From: JAKRSE01 sp943369295
GTDB lineage: Bacteria > Armatimonadota > Fimbriimonadia > Fimbriimonadales > Fimbriimonadaceae
Length of the DNA stretch: 64,000 nt
Assembly (NCBI GenBank): GCA_943369295.1
Contig: CALRMU020000001.1
Span: 558,001-622,000, forward strand
Direction: 5' to 3'
Below are positions 25,416-34,317 of this stretch, piece by piece (within the stretch, counting starts at the first letter, position 1; every line of letters starts with the position of its first letter). The position numbers were made by a program, and so were the translations under genes. The notes beneath the pieces were generated by a model, which saw only the letters and a list, made by a program, of their open reading frames with translations, made no database searches and was not told the origin of the DNA.

Positions 25416-26180
25416 ATGCTCAGCCTTTTTCTTGCGGCATCCTTGGGTGTGGCCAAGCCAAACACTCAGGCGATCATTCAGCAGTCTTGGAAGCAGACCC
25501 TTGTGGTGGGCCACAGGGGAGCTGCCGCTTACAAGCCAGAAAACACGCTTGAATCGTTTGAAGAAGCGATTAAATCTGGGGCTGTGGCGACTGAGTGCGA
25601 CATCTTTACAGATAAAGATGGAGGAGTCGTGGTCATTCACGATTCCACTCTGGACCGGACCACCAGCCTGAAAGGCAAGGTTGCGGAGACCAGCACGGAA
25701 GCGATCAAGGCGGCTGGAATCCCGATGCTGGAGGACTACCTTAAGGTCACGAAGGACAGGATCGTTTCTGTCATCGAAATCAAGGCGGGTGTGGATGTTG
25801 AGGCCAAGACGATTGCCGCATTGAAGAAGGAAGAAATGCTTGACCAAGCCATCATCTTCAGCTTCAACTCGGCCATCGTTGCCAAGATCAAGGAACTTGA
25901 GCCCAAGCTCTTTGCAGTCTGGCTCGTCGCTTCGCCTGGCACAGCGGCCGAGCACGAGGAGAAGGTCTTCAGCAAGGCCAAAGAAATCAAAGCCGATGCA
26001 ATTGGGGTTCAGTTCCTAAACGCACAGGCTCCTTTGATCACAGCTGCCCATGCCAAGCAGATTCCTGTCTTTGTCTGGACCGTTCCGCCTGGTCCACAGG
26101 TGGATCGACTTAAGGCATTGAAGGTCAACTTCATCATCACGGATCACCCGCGTGATGTGAAGGCTCAACTCGCTGGTTGA
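25416..26180 (+). CDS. Glycerophosphodiester phosphodiesterase
   Basis: A 254-residue GDPD-fold enzyme with a short N-terminal signal-like segment (MLSLFLAASLGVAKP). The catalytic block VVGHRGAAAYKPENTLESF carries the essential HR and EN; CDIFTDKDGGVVVIHDSTLDRTT holds the metal ligands E/D and the second histidine; VIEIKA and VWTVPP follow. It hydrolyses glycerophosphodiesters to glycerol-3-phosphate and an alcohol, here probably in the periplasm. Length and motifs are normal for the UgpQ/GlpQ-like family. Confidence 0.9.
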   Translation: MLSLFLAASLGVAKPNTQAIIQQSWKQTLVVGHRGAAAYKPENTLESFEEAIKSGAVATECDIFTDKDGGVVVIHDSTLDRTTSLKGKVAETSTEAIKAAGIPMLEDYLKVTKDRIVSVIEIKAGVDVEAKTIAALKKEEMLDQAIIFSFNSAIVAKIKELEPKLFAVWLVASPGTAAEHEEKVFSKAKEIKADAIGVQFLNAQAPLITAAHAKQIPVFVWTVPPGPQVDRLKALKVNFIITDHPRDVKAQLAG

Positions 26181-26197
26181 GCCTGCTTTGCATCGGT

Positions 26198-26227
26198 AGG
26201 GGAAAGGAGGTTTAGGCCCTTTCCCCT
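26198..26227. terminator. Hairpin after the GDPD gene
   Basis: AGGGGAAAGG pairs with CCTTTCCCCT (10 bp, 10-base loop), 18 bases after the stop. There is no T tract, so terminator function is only possible. Confidence 0.4.
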
Positions 26228-26274
26228 TAGCCCCCATTCCAGGTTTATCAGTGATGGGTACCTTCCACTTCAGC

Positions 26275-27264
26275 ATGGCTGAATCGGAATTGGTGGACCT
26301 TACGATCATCGGAGGGGGACCTGTCGGACTTTTCGGAGCCTTCTACGCCGGCCTTCGAGGCATGACGGTCCGAATCATCGATTCCCTCCCTGACTTGGGA
26401 GGCCAGCTCACCGCCCTTTATCCTGAAAAGTACGTCTACGATATGCCTGGATTCCCCCAGGTTTTGGCTAAAGATCTGGCCAAGGACATGATTCAGCAGG
26501 CCATGCGCTTCTATCCAGAACTCGTGATGGAAGACACCGCCCAGACCCTGACCAAAGAAGGAGACGGCTGGGTGATCGGCACAGCCAAGGGAGGCAGCTA
26601 TCCAACGCGAACGGTCATGATTTCGGCCGGAGCGGGTGCCTTTTCTCCGACCAAGATCGGGGTCGAAAGAGAAGAAGAGCTGACTGGCAAGGGGGTCTTT
26701 TACGGAGTCAGGTCGCTGGATACCTTTAGAGGAAGAAAGGTGGCGATCATCGGCGGAGGCGATTCTGCCTTCGACTGGGCTCGAGACCTCCACCCCATCG
26801 CAGAATCAGTCAGTCTGGTCCATCGACGAGATGTTTTTAAGGCTCATGAAGAGACGGTCGAAGTTGTCAAGGGACTTGGCGTGCCCCTGCACTTGTTCAA
26901 AAACGTGATCAAGCTCCACGGAGATCACTATTTGACCGGAGTGACCCTGCAGGATTCACAGACCAAAGAGGAGTCTCACTTGGAGTGCGACGCCGTCGTT
27001 GTCAACATCGGATTCAAATCAAGCCTTGGACCCCTTAAAGAGTGGGGGCTGACTATTGAGAAAAACCAGATCCTGGTCGATGGGCTCTATCAGACTGGAC
27101 TTCCGGGCGTTTTTGCCGTGGGTGATGTCTGCACCTTCCCGGGCAAGATCAAGCTCATCGCGACAGGGGTCGGAGAGGCAGCAACAGTGGTCTGCGTGGC
27201 TAAGACCATGATCGACCCTGCTGCAAAACTCTTCCCCGGGCACTCGAGCGACAGAGATCTTTGA
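26275..27264 (+). CDS. Ferredoxin/flavodoxin-NADP reductase, type 2 (thioredoxin reductase-like)
   Basis: About 329 residues with FAD-binding DLTIIGGGPVGLFGAFYAGLRG at the N terminus, NADP-binding VAIIGGGDSAFDWARDL near the middle and the GVFAVGDVCTFPGKIKLIATG FAD motif near the end. The CxxC redox pair of true thioredoxin reductases is missing from the NADP domain, which marks the YumC/FNR2 branch: transfer of electrons between NADPH and ferredoxin or flavodoxin. Starts at 26254 and 26275 are both possible; MAESELVDLT keeps the usual short N terminus. Confidence 0.88.
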   Translation: MAESELVDLTIIGGGPVGLFGAFYAGLRGMTVRIIDSLPDLGGQLTALYPEKYVYDMPGFPQVLAKDLAKDMIQQAMRFYPELVMEDTAQTLTKEGDGWVIGTAKGGSYPTRTVMISAGAGAFSPTKIGVEREEELTGKGVFYGVRSLDTFRGRKVAIIGGGDSAFDWARDLHPIAESVSLVHRRDVFKAHEETVEVVKGLGVPLHLFKNVIKLHGDHYLTGVTLQDSQTKEESHLECDAVVVNIGFKSSLGPLKEWGLTIEKNQILVDGLYQTGLPGVFAVGDVCTFPGKIKLIATGVGEAATVVCVAKTMIDPAAKLFPGHSSDRDL

Positions 27265-27381
27265 GCCGAAATTGGGCCAAGAGTCACGAAAAGTGAATAA
27301 GTTCCCATAAATTCTTTCAGGACGAAACCTTCACATTGTCCAAAGTGTGGAGTAACATGTACAGTTAAGGAGGAGGCTAAA

Positions 27382-27885
27382 TTGCTTACGACCATCATTT
27401 TTGCGGTGACTCACGGCTGCGGTCCAGAAATGGGCGCTTTCGATTCCGTGCCCCCCGGCCAGAAGTCTATTGAAGAGGCAATAATCCGGGGAATTGATGC
27501 CGCTGCAAAAGTCAAGCTTCCTAACTCGGTTTTTGGGTTTCCCGCACCAGCTCTAGATGCTCTTCCAAGCTTTTCATTCGGAACAGTAGGGGCTGGTAAA
27601 TCTCTGCTTAGAGTAAGCGAGCATCAAACTGATCAGGTTCCGCCCGGATCAGCTGCCGTCTACTGGGAGTCTGGACGTCCTGTGATCGACCCGACCGAAG
27701 CGAGAGTTTTGAACTCGATGCTGGATGCCCTGAGGCTGAGTGTTGCCCCGCAGTCTGTTGAGAGCATTGGCAGCCCGAGAGCCTTTAAGGTTAGCCGGGT
27801 TTCCAACGAGGATGCGGTTGATCCAAAGGAAGAGGCTCAGCAGTCCATCTACGCTTCAATTCAGTCTACGCTTACCGGCATTTAA
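27382..27885 (+). CDS. Hypothetical protein with TTG start
   Basis: A 167-residue protein beginning TTG, supported by a very strong Shine-Dalgarno run AAGGAGGAGG at 27367-27376, 5 bases upstream. The N terminus MLTTIIFAVTHGCGPEMG is only weakly signal-like. The rest has no recognisable motif (for example SSKSLLRVSEHQ-like and VPPGSAAVYWESG segments). It is followed by a clear terminator, so it is probably a single-gene transcript. Function unknown. Confidence 0.6.
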   Translation: MLTTIIFAVTHGCGPEMGAFDSVPPGQKSIEEAIIRGIDAAAKVKLPNSVFGFPAPALDALPSFSFGTVGAGKSLLRVSEHQTDQVPPGSAAVYWESGRPVIDPTEARVLNSMLDALRLSVAPQSVESIGSPRAFKVSRVSNEDAVDPKEEAQQSIYASIQSTLTGI

Positions 27886-27906
27886 ACTGAAGGCTAGTAT
27901 TCGAAC

Positions 27907-27942
27907 AAGCCCTGGCTCATGATTGGTGAGACAGGGCTTTTT
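27907..27942 (+). terminator. Rho-independent terminator
   Basis: AAGCCCTG-CTCA pairs with TGAG-CAGGGCTT around a short loop, followed by a TTTTT run, 22 bases after the stop of the 167-residue gene. Confidence 0.75.
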
Positions 27943-27988
27943 GATGCCTTTTGGACCTGATGTTTCGGTTCAGGCAGGGTCTGTTCTT

Positions 27989-27997
27989 TGGTACTCT
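27989..27997 (+). promoter_or_regulatory. Extended -10 box of the 336-residue secreted protein gene
   Basis: TGGTACTCT (extended TGn plus TACTCT) ends 8 bases before the ATG at 28006, consistent with a leaderless message. Confidence 0.45.
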
Positions 27998-28005
27998 TGC
28001 TAGTC

Positions 28006-29016
28006 ATGATTTGGTCGTCCGCTCTCGCCCTCACCATGATCATGCCAAGCAGCATTTCAGCCGCTCCGGCTTTGCAGGATTACAACACAGCGGACATAGG
28101 ATCATTTAACGGAAGCGAGTGGGGCGGGATTAAGCTTGGCCTTCACACAGACCCCGAACTGAAGAGGCTTTTCAAAGCTGGCAAGGGGGGAATCCGCCCA
28201 GAATCTCTTCGACTTCCAGTTCAGGGGGAGAGAAAAGTTGACGCCCTGATGGATGCCCGGGGAGCCAAAGCCAAAGTTAAGGCGATTAGAATCGAGTTTG
28301 GTTCAGACCAGGATCTCCAGCCCATCACCCAGGGGTTAGGCGTCGAACCTGTGACTCTCTACCAGCAGGACCGCTGGGAGGACTGGTCTGTCGCCTACTA
28401 TCCGGGCAAAGGAGTCGCCGCCCTTCAGTTAGAGGGCAGGTCATTTGTCTTCTTATTGGGCAATCCCAACCTGATGGATCAGGCAGTCAGGAAGTTCTCG
28501 TTAGAAGAGACGGATATAGTTCGCAGGCCCGACCCTGGCGAGGATTGGGATCGAGTGGTCACATACGATTACGTAAGCGTGAGGGTCGAACAATCCAAAA
28601 CTGACCGAGTGCCAAACGACCTTGACAGCCGGGGAAGATCTCGCCTCGAAGAAGATTTTGAAGAGCGGTTGAGAAGAGTGATTCGCGGGCCTTTGGTTTA
28701 CGCCTTTGGCAACAATGGAAGCTTTGATTTGAACATCAACATCGGCGGCTACAACGATAAAGGCGAGGCAGATGTCCGCTACAATGCCACCCTCACCGCA
28801 GAAACACCTTACGGTCCAATCACCGTCACCCAAAGCCATTCGCTGAGAATGAAAAAGGATTACAGAAGGGAAGTGAGCAGTGGCGCCGATACAGTCATCC
28901 GCCGCGTTTTTGGTGAATCTGAAAAGAAGATTCGATCCCTCGGCCCGCCCCCAATGAACGCCAAACGAACTGAAGCTGAGTTTCGGCTGATGGCAGATTT
29001 GACACCAGAAAGATGA
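28006..29016 (+). CDS. Secreted hypothetical protein
   Basis: A 336-residue protein with signal peptide MIWSSALALTMIMPSSISAAPA. The mature part begins LQDYNTADIGSFNGSEWGGIKLG; the middle carries VGVEP-like WSVAYYPGKGVAALQLEG and the end a beta-rich NLNINIGGYNDKGEADVRYNA segment. I do not recognise a family. It overlaps the DUF4127 gene by 4 bases (ATGA), beginning a chain of coupled genes that runs on through the esterase. An envelope role is inferred from the signal peptide and the DUF4127 neighbour. Confidence 0.68.
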   Translation: MIWSSALALTMIMPSSISAAPALQDYNTADIGSFNGSEWGGIKLGLHTDPELKRLFKAGKGGIRPESLRLPVQGERKVDALMDARGAKAKVKAIRIEFGSDQDLQPITQGLGVEPVTLYQQDRWEDWSVAYYPGKGVAALQLEGRSFVFLLGNPNLMDQAVRKFSLEETDIVRRPDPGEDWDRVVTYDYVSVRVEQSKTDRVPNDLDSRGRSRLEEDFEERLRRVIRGPLVYAFGNNGSFDLNINIGGYNDKGEADVRYNATLTAETPYGPITVTQSHSLRMKKDYRREVSSGADTVIRRVFGESEKKIRSLGPPPMNAKRTEAEFRLMADLTPER

Positions 29017-30617
29017 ACCTTAGTCGATTGATTCTGGGGGTTGCTGCCCTGGCATTGGCTGGGTCGGCCTTGGCTCAAGGGCTGCCTAAGAGGGTTGTCC
29101 TTATTCCTCTGGATGACAGGCCGGCTTCAACTCAGATGCCCCAGATGATCGGGGAGGTTGGAGGGATTGAGGTTGTTCTGCCTCCCAAACAGCTGCTGGG
29201 AAGGTTTGATAAGCCTGGCAGTCCGGAAGCGCTTCTTGATTGGCTTTCTTCTTCATCGGGCATAAGGGAGAGCGATGCCGTCATCGTGAGCTTGGATATG
29301 GTCACTTGCGGGGGCCTTATCGCTTCTCGGTCTTCGGCCACTCCTTACGATTTAGCCCGCCGCCGCCTCTTCCGTCTCTGGCAGATTCGTCAAGAAGCTC
29401 TGCAGGTTCCCTTTTACGTTTACACCTCGCTTGTTCGCTTGGCTCCGACCGCGACCAAAGAAACAGCTCCCTGGCGGCACCTTATTGCTAAATGGGCTGA
29501 GCTTAAAGAGCAGGTCAAGCGAACCCCGACGGCAGCGAACAAGCGTCACCTCGCTCAGTTAGAAGATCGGATCCCCCAATGGGAGATGGATCAGTATCTG
29601 ATTGCCCGGCGCAGAATGGTGCGCCTCTCGGCAGACCTCATGCAGATCATGGGTCTGGGAGGCTTTACCCTTGCCTCCTTTGGTCAGGATGACGCGGCCC
29701 CGGTTGGCATCCACCTCAGCGAGATCGACGAGATTAAAAAGCAGGCGGCGGCTTATTCAGTCTCCGATAAGGTGACCTTCCTACAGGGAATCGACCAAGT
29801 CTCCTCTGTTCTCCTCGCACGTGCGGCTGTTGACAGGACGAAGGCTGATCTTGCTTTTTCGACCTCCTATTCTGGGTTGGCGTCTGCACGTCGTCCTGCC
29901 CCTTACGAGGCGGTGGCAGTGGAATTCAGTCTTAGACAGCAGTTCCGCACGGCAGGAGCGCGCATGGACCCTTCAAGCCGCATGCGCCTGATGGTAAACA
30001 CCGACGCCAGTGCATCAGAAATGTCGGCGTTTCGTCAGCTGCTCATCAACCGCACGAATCAGGGCCTCCCGACCGCTGTCGCCGACGTAAATCTCGGCAA
30101 ATCGGGCACTGGTGATCCGCGATTGATTGAAACCTTGATGGAGCCAGATACCCTGCCCAAGCTTAACGGCTACGCCGGCTGGAATACTGCCGCCAACACC
30201 ATGGGCACTGTGCTGCCTATGGCCATGATTCACGAGCTGGCCAAGAGGGAGGCAGCCCCGGCCTTTCTGCTCCAGGCTAGGCTGAAACGAATTCTCTTCC
30301 ATCGCTTGGTCAGCGATTGGCTTTATCACCGATACACCCGACCGGTCGCCTATCAGTTCATCGATTCTCTGCCGAACGCGGCAAGGGAAGAGCTCACCCC
30401 CGCACAACTCGCCCAGGTGACCCAGGTGGTGAAAGACGACCTTGCAAAGAGAACCTACGAAGCCTTTAACCGAACTCTGGAAGGCGAGATTTTGGAGAGA
30501 GAGACAGGCCCTGCTCAACTGAGGTCGATCGAGAATCTGCAAATCACTCTGCCTTGGCCCCGAGCCTACGAGGTTGAAGTAGACTTCACTCTCGGCTGGA
30601 CAGAGGTGACCAGATGA
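29013..30617 (+). CDS. DUF4127 family exported protein
   Basis: A 534-residue protein with a signal peptide (LILGVAALALAGSALAQG). The DUF4127 hallmark VVLIPLDDRPASTQMPQMIGE opens the mature domain, followed by DAVIVSLDMVTCGGLIASR and the late YAGWNTAANTMGTVLPMA block. DUF4127 proteins are widespread in Firmicutes and some other phyla and lack an established activity; the DDRP motif suggests a metal or sugar-binding pocket. Both ends overlap their neighbours by 4 bases. Confidence 0.88.
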   Translation: MNLSRLILGVAALALAGSALAQGLPKRVVLIPLDDRPASTQMPQMIGEVGGIEVVLPPKQLLGRFDKPGSPEALLDWLSSSSGIRESDAVIVSLDMVTCGGLIASRSSATPYDLARRRLFRLWQIRQEALQVPFYVYTSLVRLAPTATKETAPWRHLIAKWAELKEQVKRTPTAANKRHLAQLEDRIPQWEMDQYLIARRRMVRLSADLMQIMGLGGFTLASFGQDDAAPVGIHLSEIDEIKKQAAAYSVSDKVTFLQGIDQVSSVLLARAAVDRTKADLAFSTSYSGLASARRPAPYEAVAVEFSLRQQFRTAGARMDPSSRMRLMVNTDASASEMSAFRQLLINRTNQGLPTAVADVNLGKSGTGDPRLIETLMEPDTLPKLNGYAGWNTAANTMGTVLPMAMIHELAKREAAPAFLLQARLKRILFHRLVSDWLYHRYTRPVAYQFIDSLPNAAREELTPAQLAQVTQVVKDDLAKRTYEAFNRTLEGEILERETGPAQLRSIENLQITLPWPRAYEVEVDFTLGWTEVTR

Positions 30618-31255
30618 ACACAGGATTTTTCGAGAGGAATGTTGGAGAAAGGAGCTATGTGCTCTACATCCCACGTGGAGTCAAGACTCCCATGCCAGCC
30701 ATTCTTGCTCTTCACGGTGCAGGCGAAAGCGGCTCCGACAACCTGAAGCAGGTCATCCAGGGTCTTGGATCTGCGGTTCAGTGGAATCGCGACAGGTGGC
30801 CTTTTGCCATCCTTTTCCCTCAGAAGCCAGTAGTTCGAAATCTTTGGCCAACTCAGGTGGAGTATCTCAATTCCTGTCTGAAAGATGCCGAGGCCAACTA
30901 CGAACTCGACCCTCATCGCCGCTATCTGACGGGGCTGAGTCAGGGAGGAAATGGAACCTTCCGTCTGGTCAAAAAGCTTTCCTGGCAGTTTGCCGCCGCC
31001 GCACCCATCTGCGGATGGAGCGAGAACGTCGAGGAGACAGCAAAGGATTTTGCCGATATTCCCATCTCAATTTTTCATGGCGGGGCGGATAACGTTGTTC
31101 CGCCTAAAGGCTCAACCGACGCCCACGAAGCCATTCTCAAAGCTGGCGGAACATCCAAGCTGACCACCTACGAAAGTGTTGACCACAACTCGTGGGACAA
31201 GGCGTACAGAGAATCTGACCTGCCCGAATGGTTCTTGAGTCACTCTTTCCGGTAG
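30614..31255 (+). CDS. Alpha/beta-hydrolase esterase (PHB-depolymerase/phospholipase-like)
   Basis: A 213-residue alpha/beta-hydrolase. LALHGAGESGSDNLKQV supplies the oxyanion region, YLTGLSQGGNGTFRLVKK the nucleophile elbow (G-L-S-Q-G), PISIFHGGADNVVPP the acid and YESVDHNSWDKAY the histidine. The layout matches small dienelactone-hydrolase or prolyl-oligopeptidase-like esterases. No signal peptide is seen, unlike the upstream DUF4127 protein with which it overlaps by ATGA. The substrate is not predictable. Confidence 0.82.
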   Translation: MNTGFFERNVGERSYVLYIPRGVKTPMPAILALHGAGESGSDNLKQVIQGLGSAVQWNRDRWPFAILFPQKPVVRNLWPTQVEYLNSCLKDAEANYELDPHRRYLTGLSQGGNGTFRLVKKLSWQFAAAAPICGWSENVEETAKDFADIPISIFHGGADNVVPPKGSTDAHEAILKAGGTSKLTTYESVDHNSWDKAYRESDLPEWFLSHSFR

Positions 31256-31258
31256 ACT
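31253..31258 (+). promoter_or_regulatory. Putative -10 box of ruvA
   Basis: TAGACT preceded by GG, overlapping the esterase stop codon and ending 7 bases before the ruvA ATG. Initiation here would give a leaderless ruvA message. Confidence 0.45.
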
Positions 31259-31265
31259 GCTGTCT

Positions 31266-31850
31266 ATGATTGCTCGCCTTCAAGGACGCCTGATCGACGC
31301 TCGTGAAGGCTTGGTTGTGATCGATTGTCACGGGGTCGGCTATGAAGTCCATGTGCCAGCTTCACTGCTCGTTCAGCTGCCAGGCGAGGGCCACGAGGCG
31401 ACATTGTGGATTCGCCAGATCATCCGCGAAGATGACCAGTCACTCTACGGCTTCCCCAGTTTGGAGTCTAGAAAAGTCTTTGATCTGCTGCGAGAAGTAA
31501 AGGGCTGCGGGGCAAGGATCTCTATCGCGATCTTGGACACCTTGGGTCCAGATGGAGCCATTGCCGCCATCGCCTCGGCTGACGCCAAGTCCCTTACCAA
31601 AACTTCCGGCGTCGGGCCAAAACTTGGTGAACGAATCATTCTGGAACTGAAGGACAAGGTGGGAGTCATGCCGGGCAAAATTGCCTCCCCTTCGTCGGTG
31701 GCAGTGAATCCACCAGATGAACTGGTCGAAGCCCTCATGGCCTTGGGCTACCGTCGAGGCGAAGCCGAAGATGCCGCTGGTCCGGCCAGAGAAGAATCTG
31801 ACGACACTGCCGAACAGATTAAAGCCGCTCTGCGGAGGCTGAAGAAGTGA
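31266..31850 (+). CDS. ruvA: Holliday junction helicase subunit RuvA
   Basis: A 194-residue protein: MIARLQGRLIDAREGLVVIDCHGVGYEVHV, the OB-fold domain I; two helix-hairpin-helix motifs (FDLLREVKGCGARISIAIL and LTKTSGVGPKLGERIILELKDK), domain II; and a C-terminal UBA-like domain III (ELVEALMALGYRRGEAEDA) that contacts RuvB. The tetramer binds four-way DNA junctions and loads RuvB. The GTGA overlap with ruvB confirms coupling. ruvC is not in the window. Confidence 0.95.
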   Translation: MIARLQGRLIDAREGLVVIDCHGVGYEVHVPASLLVQLPGEGHEATLWIRQIIREDDQSLYGFPSLESRKVFDLLREVKGCGARISIAILDTLGPDGAIAAIASADAKSLTKTSGVGPKLGERIILELKDKVGVMPGKIASPSSVAVNPPDELVEALMALGYRRGEAEDAAGPAREESDDTAEQIKAALRRLKK

Positions 31851-32878
31851 GGCAGGACCCCAACTTTGAAGGGGAAGAACTGCCCGGAGAGGGGCAGATT
31901 GAACTCAGTCTCAGGCCGCAGAGGCTTGGCGAGTTCATCGGTCAGGAAGACCTGAAAGGCAACCTTTCCATCTTTCTCAAGGCAGCTCTGCAGAGGCAGG
32001 AAGCTCTCGATCACCTGCTTCTTTACGGTCCGCCCGGCTTGGGCAAAACCACCCTGGCTCACATTGTCGCCTACGAAATGGGGGCGACAGTTCATGTCAC
32101 CTCTGGGCCAGCGATCCAGATCCCTGGCGACTTGGTGGGGATTCTTACCAACCTGGATGAAAAGTCCGTCCTCTTCATCGACGAAATTCATCGTCTCAGC
32201 AGGCCAGTTGAAGAAATTCTTTACCCGGCCATGGAGGATCGCAAGGTCGATATCTTGATCGGCAAGGGGCCAGCCGCCCGCTCGATCCGAATGGATGTCC
32301 CAAGGTTCACCGTGATCGGGGCGACGACCCGTCAGGGCCTCCTCACCGGCCCCTTGAGGGACAGATTCGGAATCATCCTCAACTTCGGCTTTTACGATCC
32401 TGCTGCTCTGGAAGAAATCATCCTTCGGTCGTCTCACATTCTCGGTCTGCCGATTGCTAGGCAGGCAGCAGGAGAACTGGCAAGAAGATCTCGCGGCACC
32501 CCGAGAATTGCCAACAGGCTCCTTAAGCGAGTCAGAGATTTCGCCCAGGTTGAGGGAGAATCCACCATCAGCCTTAATGCGGCAAGGCAGGCGCTTTCAT
32601 CTTTAGGCGTTGATGATCACGGGCTGGATAAGATCGACCGGGCGATTCTTCACGCCATGATCCACCAGTATCAGGGTGGACCGGTCGGATTGGAAACTCT
32701 GGCCGCCACGATCGGTGAAGACAGCGGAACTCTGGAAGACGTCTACGAGCCCTATCTCATTCAGCGTGGATTCCTTTCTCGCACTCCGCGGGGTCGGCAG
32801 GCGACCCATCAAGCATGGATTCACATGGGCCTCACTCCTCCGCTACCCCCGGGCGGCGTAGTGACAGATGAGGCATGA
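31847..32878 (+). CDS. ruvB: Holliday junction branch-migration ATPase RuvB
   Basis: A 343-residue AAA+ motor. LRPQRLGEFIGQEDLKGNL opens the domain, LLLYGPPGLGKTTLAHIVA is Walker A, VLFIDEIHRLSRPVEEILYPAMED is Walker B with the hallmark DEIHR, TVIGATTRQGLLTGPLRDRFGI is sensor 1 with the arginine finger, and a C-terminal winged helix (GGPVGLETLAATIGEDSGTLEDVYEPYLIQRGF) follows. Length is standard. The start is GTG in the GTGA overlap with ruvA; its TGA overlaps the start of the nitrilase-like gene. Confidence 0.97.
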   Translation: MRQDPNFEGEELPGEGQIELSLRPQRLGEFIGQEDLKGNLSIFLKAALQRQEALDHLLLYGPPGLGKTTLAHIVAYEMGATVHVTSGPAIQIPGDLVGILTNLDEKSVLFIDEIHRLSRPVEEILYPAMEDRKVDILIGKGPAARSIRMDVPRFTVIGATTRQGLLTGPLRDRFGIILNFGFYDPAALEEIILRSSHILGLPIARQAAGELARRSRGTPRIANRLLKRVRDFAQVEGESTISLNAARQALSSLGVDDHGLDKIDRAILHAMIHQYQGGPVGLETLAATIGEDSGTLEDVYEPYLIQRGFLSRTPRGRQATHQAWIHMGLTPPLPPGGVVTDEA

Positions 32879-33951
32879 GACGCGGCGACGAAACGAATTT
32901 TCCAAATATTGCCCCGATCCCTGGCCCTTACCAAAGACCCCAGATAGCCGGACCGCAGACTGGCCCGCCTGAAGCCTTCCGAACTGCCTCGTTCGGCGAA
33001 AACAGAGGCAGGGGCAGCATCGTCGGGATTCAGCCGAGTTTTGAAACTTGGATGTTCCGCACCGAGGTCGATTTCACCACCGCTCTCTATCAGACTCTTC
33101 ACACGGCTAGAAATCAAGGTTTTCTGCGCGAGAACACAGTGGTTGTCTTCCCGGAACTCACTGCTCTTCAACTGCTGATGGTCGAGGAGTTTCCTTGGGT
33201 GACGCTCAGCCGCACTTGGACCGAAGCTATGAGAACCTGCCAGCTCGACGAAAAGGTCTGGCGCCTGGTTCCTGCCTTCTTGGATTCCAAAGCCGAAGGG
33301 TGGGAAAGAGCCCTTTTCAAGCAGGTCGCGAAAGACAAATTGGAAAGGGCGGCTGAAGTCTGGGTTCAGGCCTTTTCTGCGGCAGCGCAGGAGTTTGGCG
33401 TTTCGATCTTCGCCGGAACAATGCCCCTGCCCCGAAATACCGGGGTGGATGGCGGTCTGGTTCTGCCCGCCGGGTGGAGGGCCCCTTTCGATCTCGTCAT
33501 GACTGGCATTCTCCTGCGGCCAGATGGAACCCTAGACCCCACCTTGGCCAGAAAACAGAAGCCTTCTGGGTTTGAGACAAAAATGCTCTGGGCAAAAGAA
33601 AGCGATGCGGCTCCTGCCTTGTTTGACACCCAGCTTGGCAAAGTCGCGGTGATTCTCGGTACAGATTCTCGACAGCCAGGAGCCTACAAGCTCATTCATG
33701 GAGCTGATGTCATTCTGGCCCCCAGTCAAGAACTTGCGGGCGAATCGCGTGCAGCCTGGCGAGAAGAGGGAGTGAATTCCTGGATTCACCAGACCACTGC
33801 CTCGGCCGGAATCACCCTTTTCAATGCCAGCCACCTCTACGAAAGGCGGCTTATTGGTCAACCCATGATTTGGAAGGAAGGGCAGTCTTGGTTCCTATCA
33901 GAAGAAAAGGCTGGCCAGTCGGAGACCTTCATCTTTTCTCTATGGCTTTAG
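32875..33951 (+). CDS. Nitrilase-fold protein lacking the catalytic cysteine
   Basis: A 358-residue protein with the carbon-nitrogen hydrolase fold: VVVFPELTALQ gives the catalytic glutamate, LARKQKPSGFE the lysine region. At the nucleophile position, where active enzymes have a C-Y-D or C-x-D after a beta-strand, it reads VAVILGTDSRQPGAY, so glycine aligns with cysteine. HGADVILAPSQE and an ITLFNASHLYERR segment complete the fold. It is coupled to ruvB by ATGA. A binding rather than hydrolytic role is inferred; the family call is moderate because the N-terminal 50 residues are unusual. Confidence 0.65.
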   Translation: MRRGDETNFPNIAPIPGPYQRPQIAGPQTGPPEAFRTASFGENRGRGSIVGIQPSFETWMFRTEVDFTTALYQTLHTARNQGFLRENTVVVFPELTALQLLMVEEFPWVTLSRTWTEAMRTCQLDEKVWRLVPAFLDSKAEGWERALFKQVAKDKLERAAEVWVQAFSAAAQEFGVSIFAGTMPLPRNTGVDGGLVLPAGWRAPFDLVMTGILLRPDGTLDPTLARKQKPSGFETKMLWAKESDAAPALFDTQLGKVAVILGTDSRQPGAYKLIHGADVILAPSQELAGESRAAWREEGVNSWIHQTTASAGITLFNASHLYERRLIGQPMIWKEGQSWFLSEEKAGQSETFIFSLWL

Positions 33952-34086
33952 GTCACTGGCTTTTAGCTGCTCAATGCCCAAGCAAGGGGTAGATTAGGCC
34001 GCTCTTCACCATAAAGGCATGTTGTTCTTTTAATCAGAATTCACTTCGCCGGGGTTGAGCGTTGGACTGTCACTCCAATACAAAAA

Positions 34087-34186
34087 GGGGTGCGGCCAGA
34101 GCACCTAGCTTGCTTTGAATCATCAAGGGCTCTGCGGGTTTTCGGAATCCCCGCCCAGCGATGAGGGCTCTGAGCCTGCACCCCCC
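34087..34186 (+). ncRNA. Candidate structured RNA, copy 1
   Basis: The ends close in a long stem: GGGGTGC-GGC-CAGAGC at 34087-34102 pairs with GCTCTG-(A)-GCC-(T)-GCACCCC at 34167-34184. Inside, CATC (34121) pairs with GATG (34160) and a hairpin GGGTT, loop TTCGG, AATCC sits at 34136-34150. All of these pairings are also possible in copy 2 although the sequences differ. Strand is uncertain because the stems work both ways; plus is chosen because the TTCGG loop is the common RNA-stabilising one. No U tract follows, so it is not a simple terminator. Confidence 0.55.
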
Positions 34187-34317
34187 AAATCAGTTTTGAA
34201 GCGCAGAACTATAGGCGGAAGAAAGGTAAATTAAGCCGCCTCCCTTGCAAATGGCATTCAGGAAACTTTTGGGTCTTGTTTTCGCCAGAGGTTGGCAATG
34301 GTTTAGCTCCATAAATC

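Noticed and set aside
26198..26227. A confident rho-independent terminator after the GDPD gene
   Set aside because: The stem is good but there is no T run; listed only as a possible hairpin.
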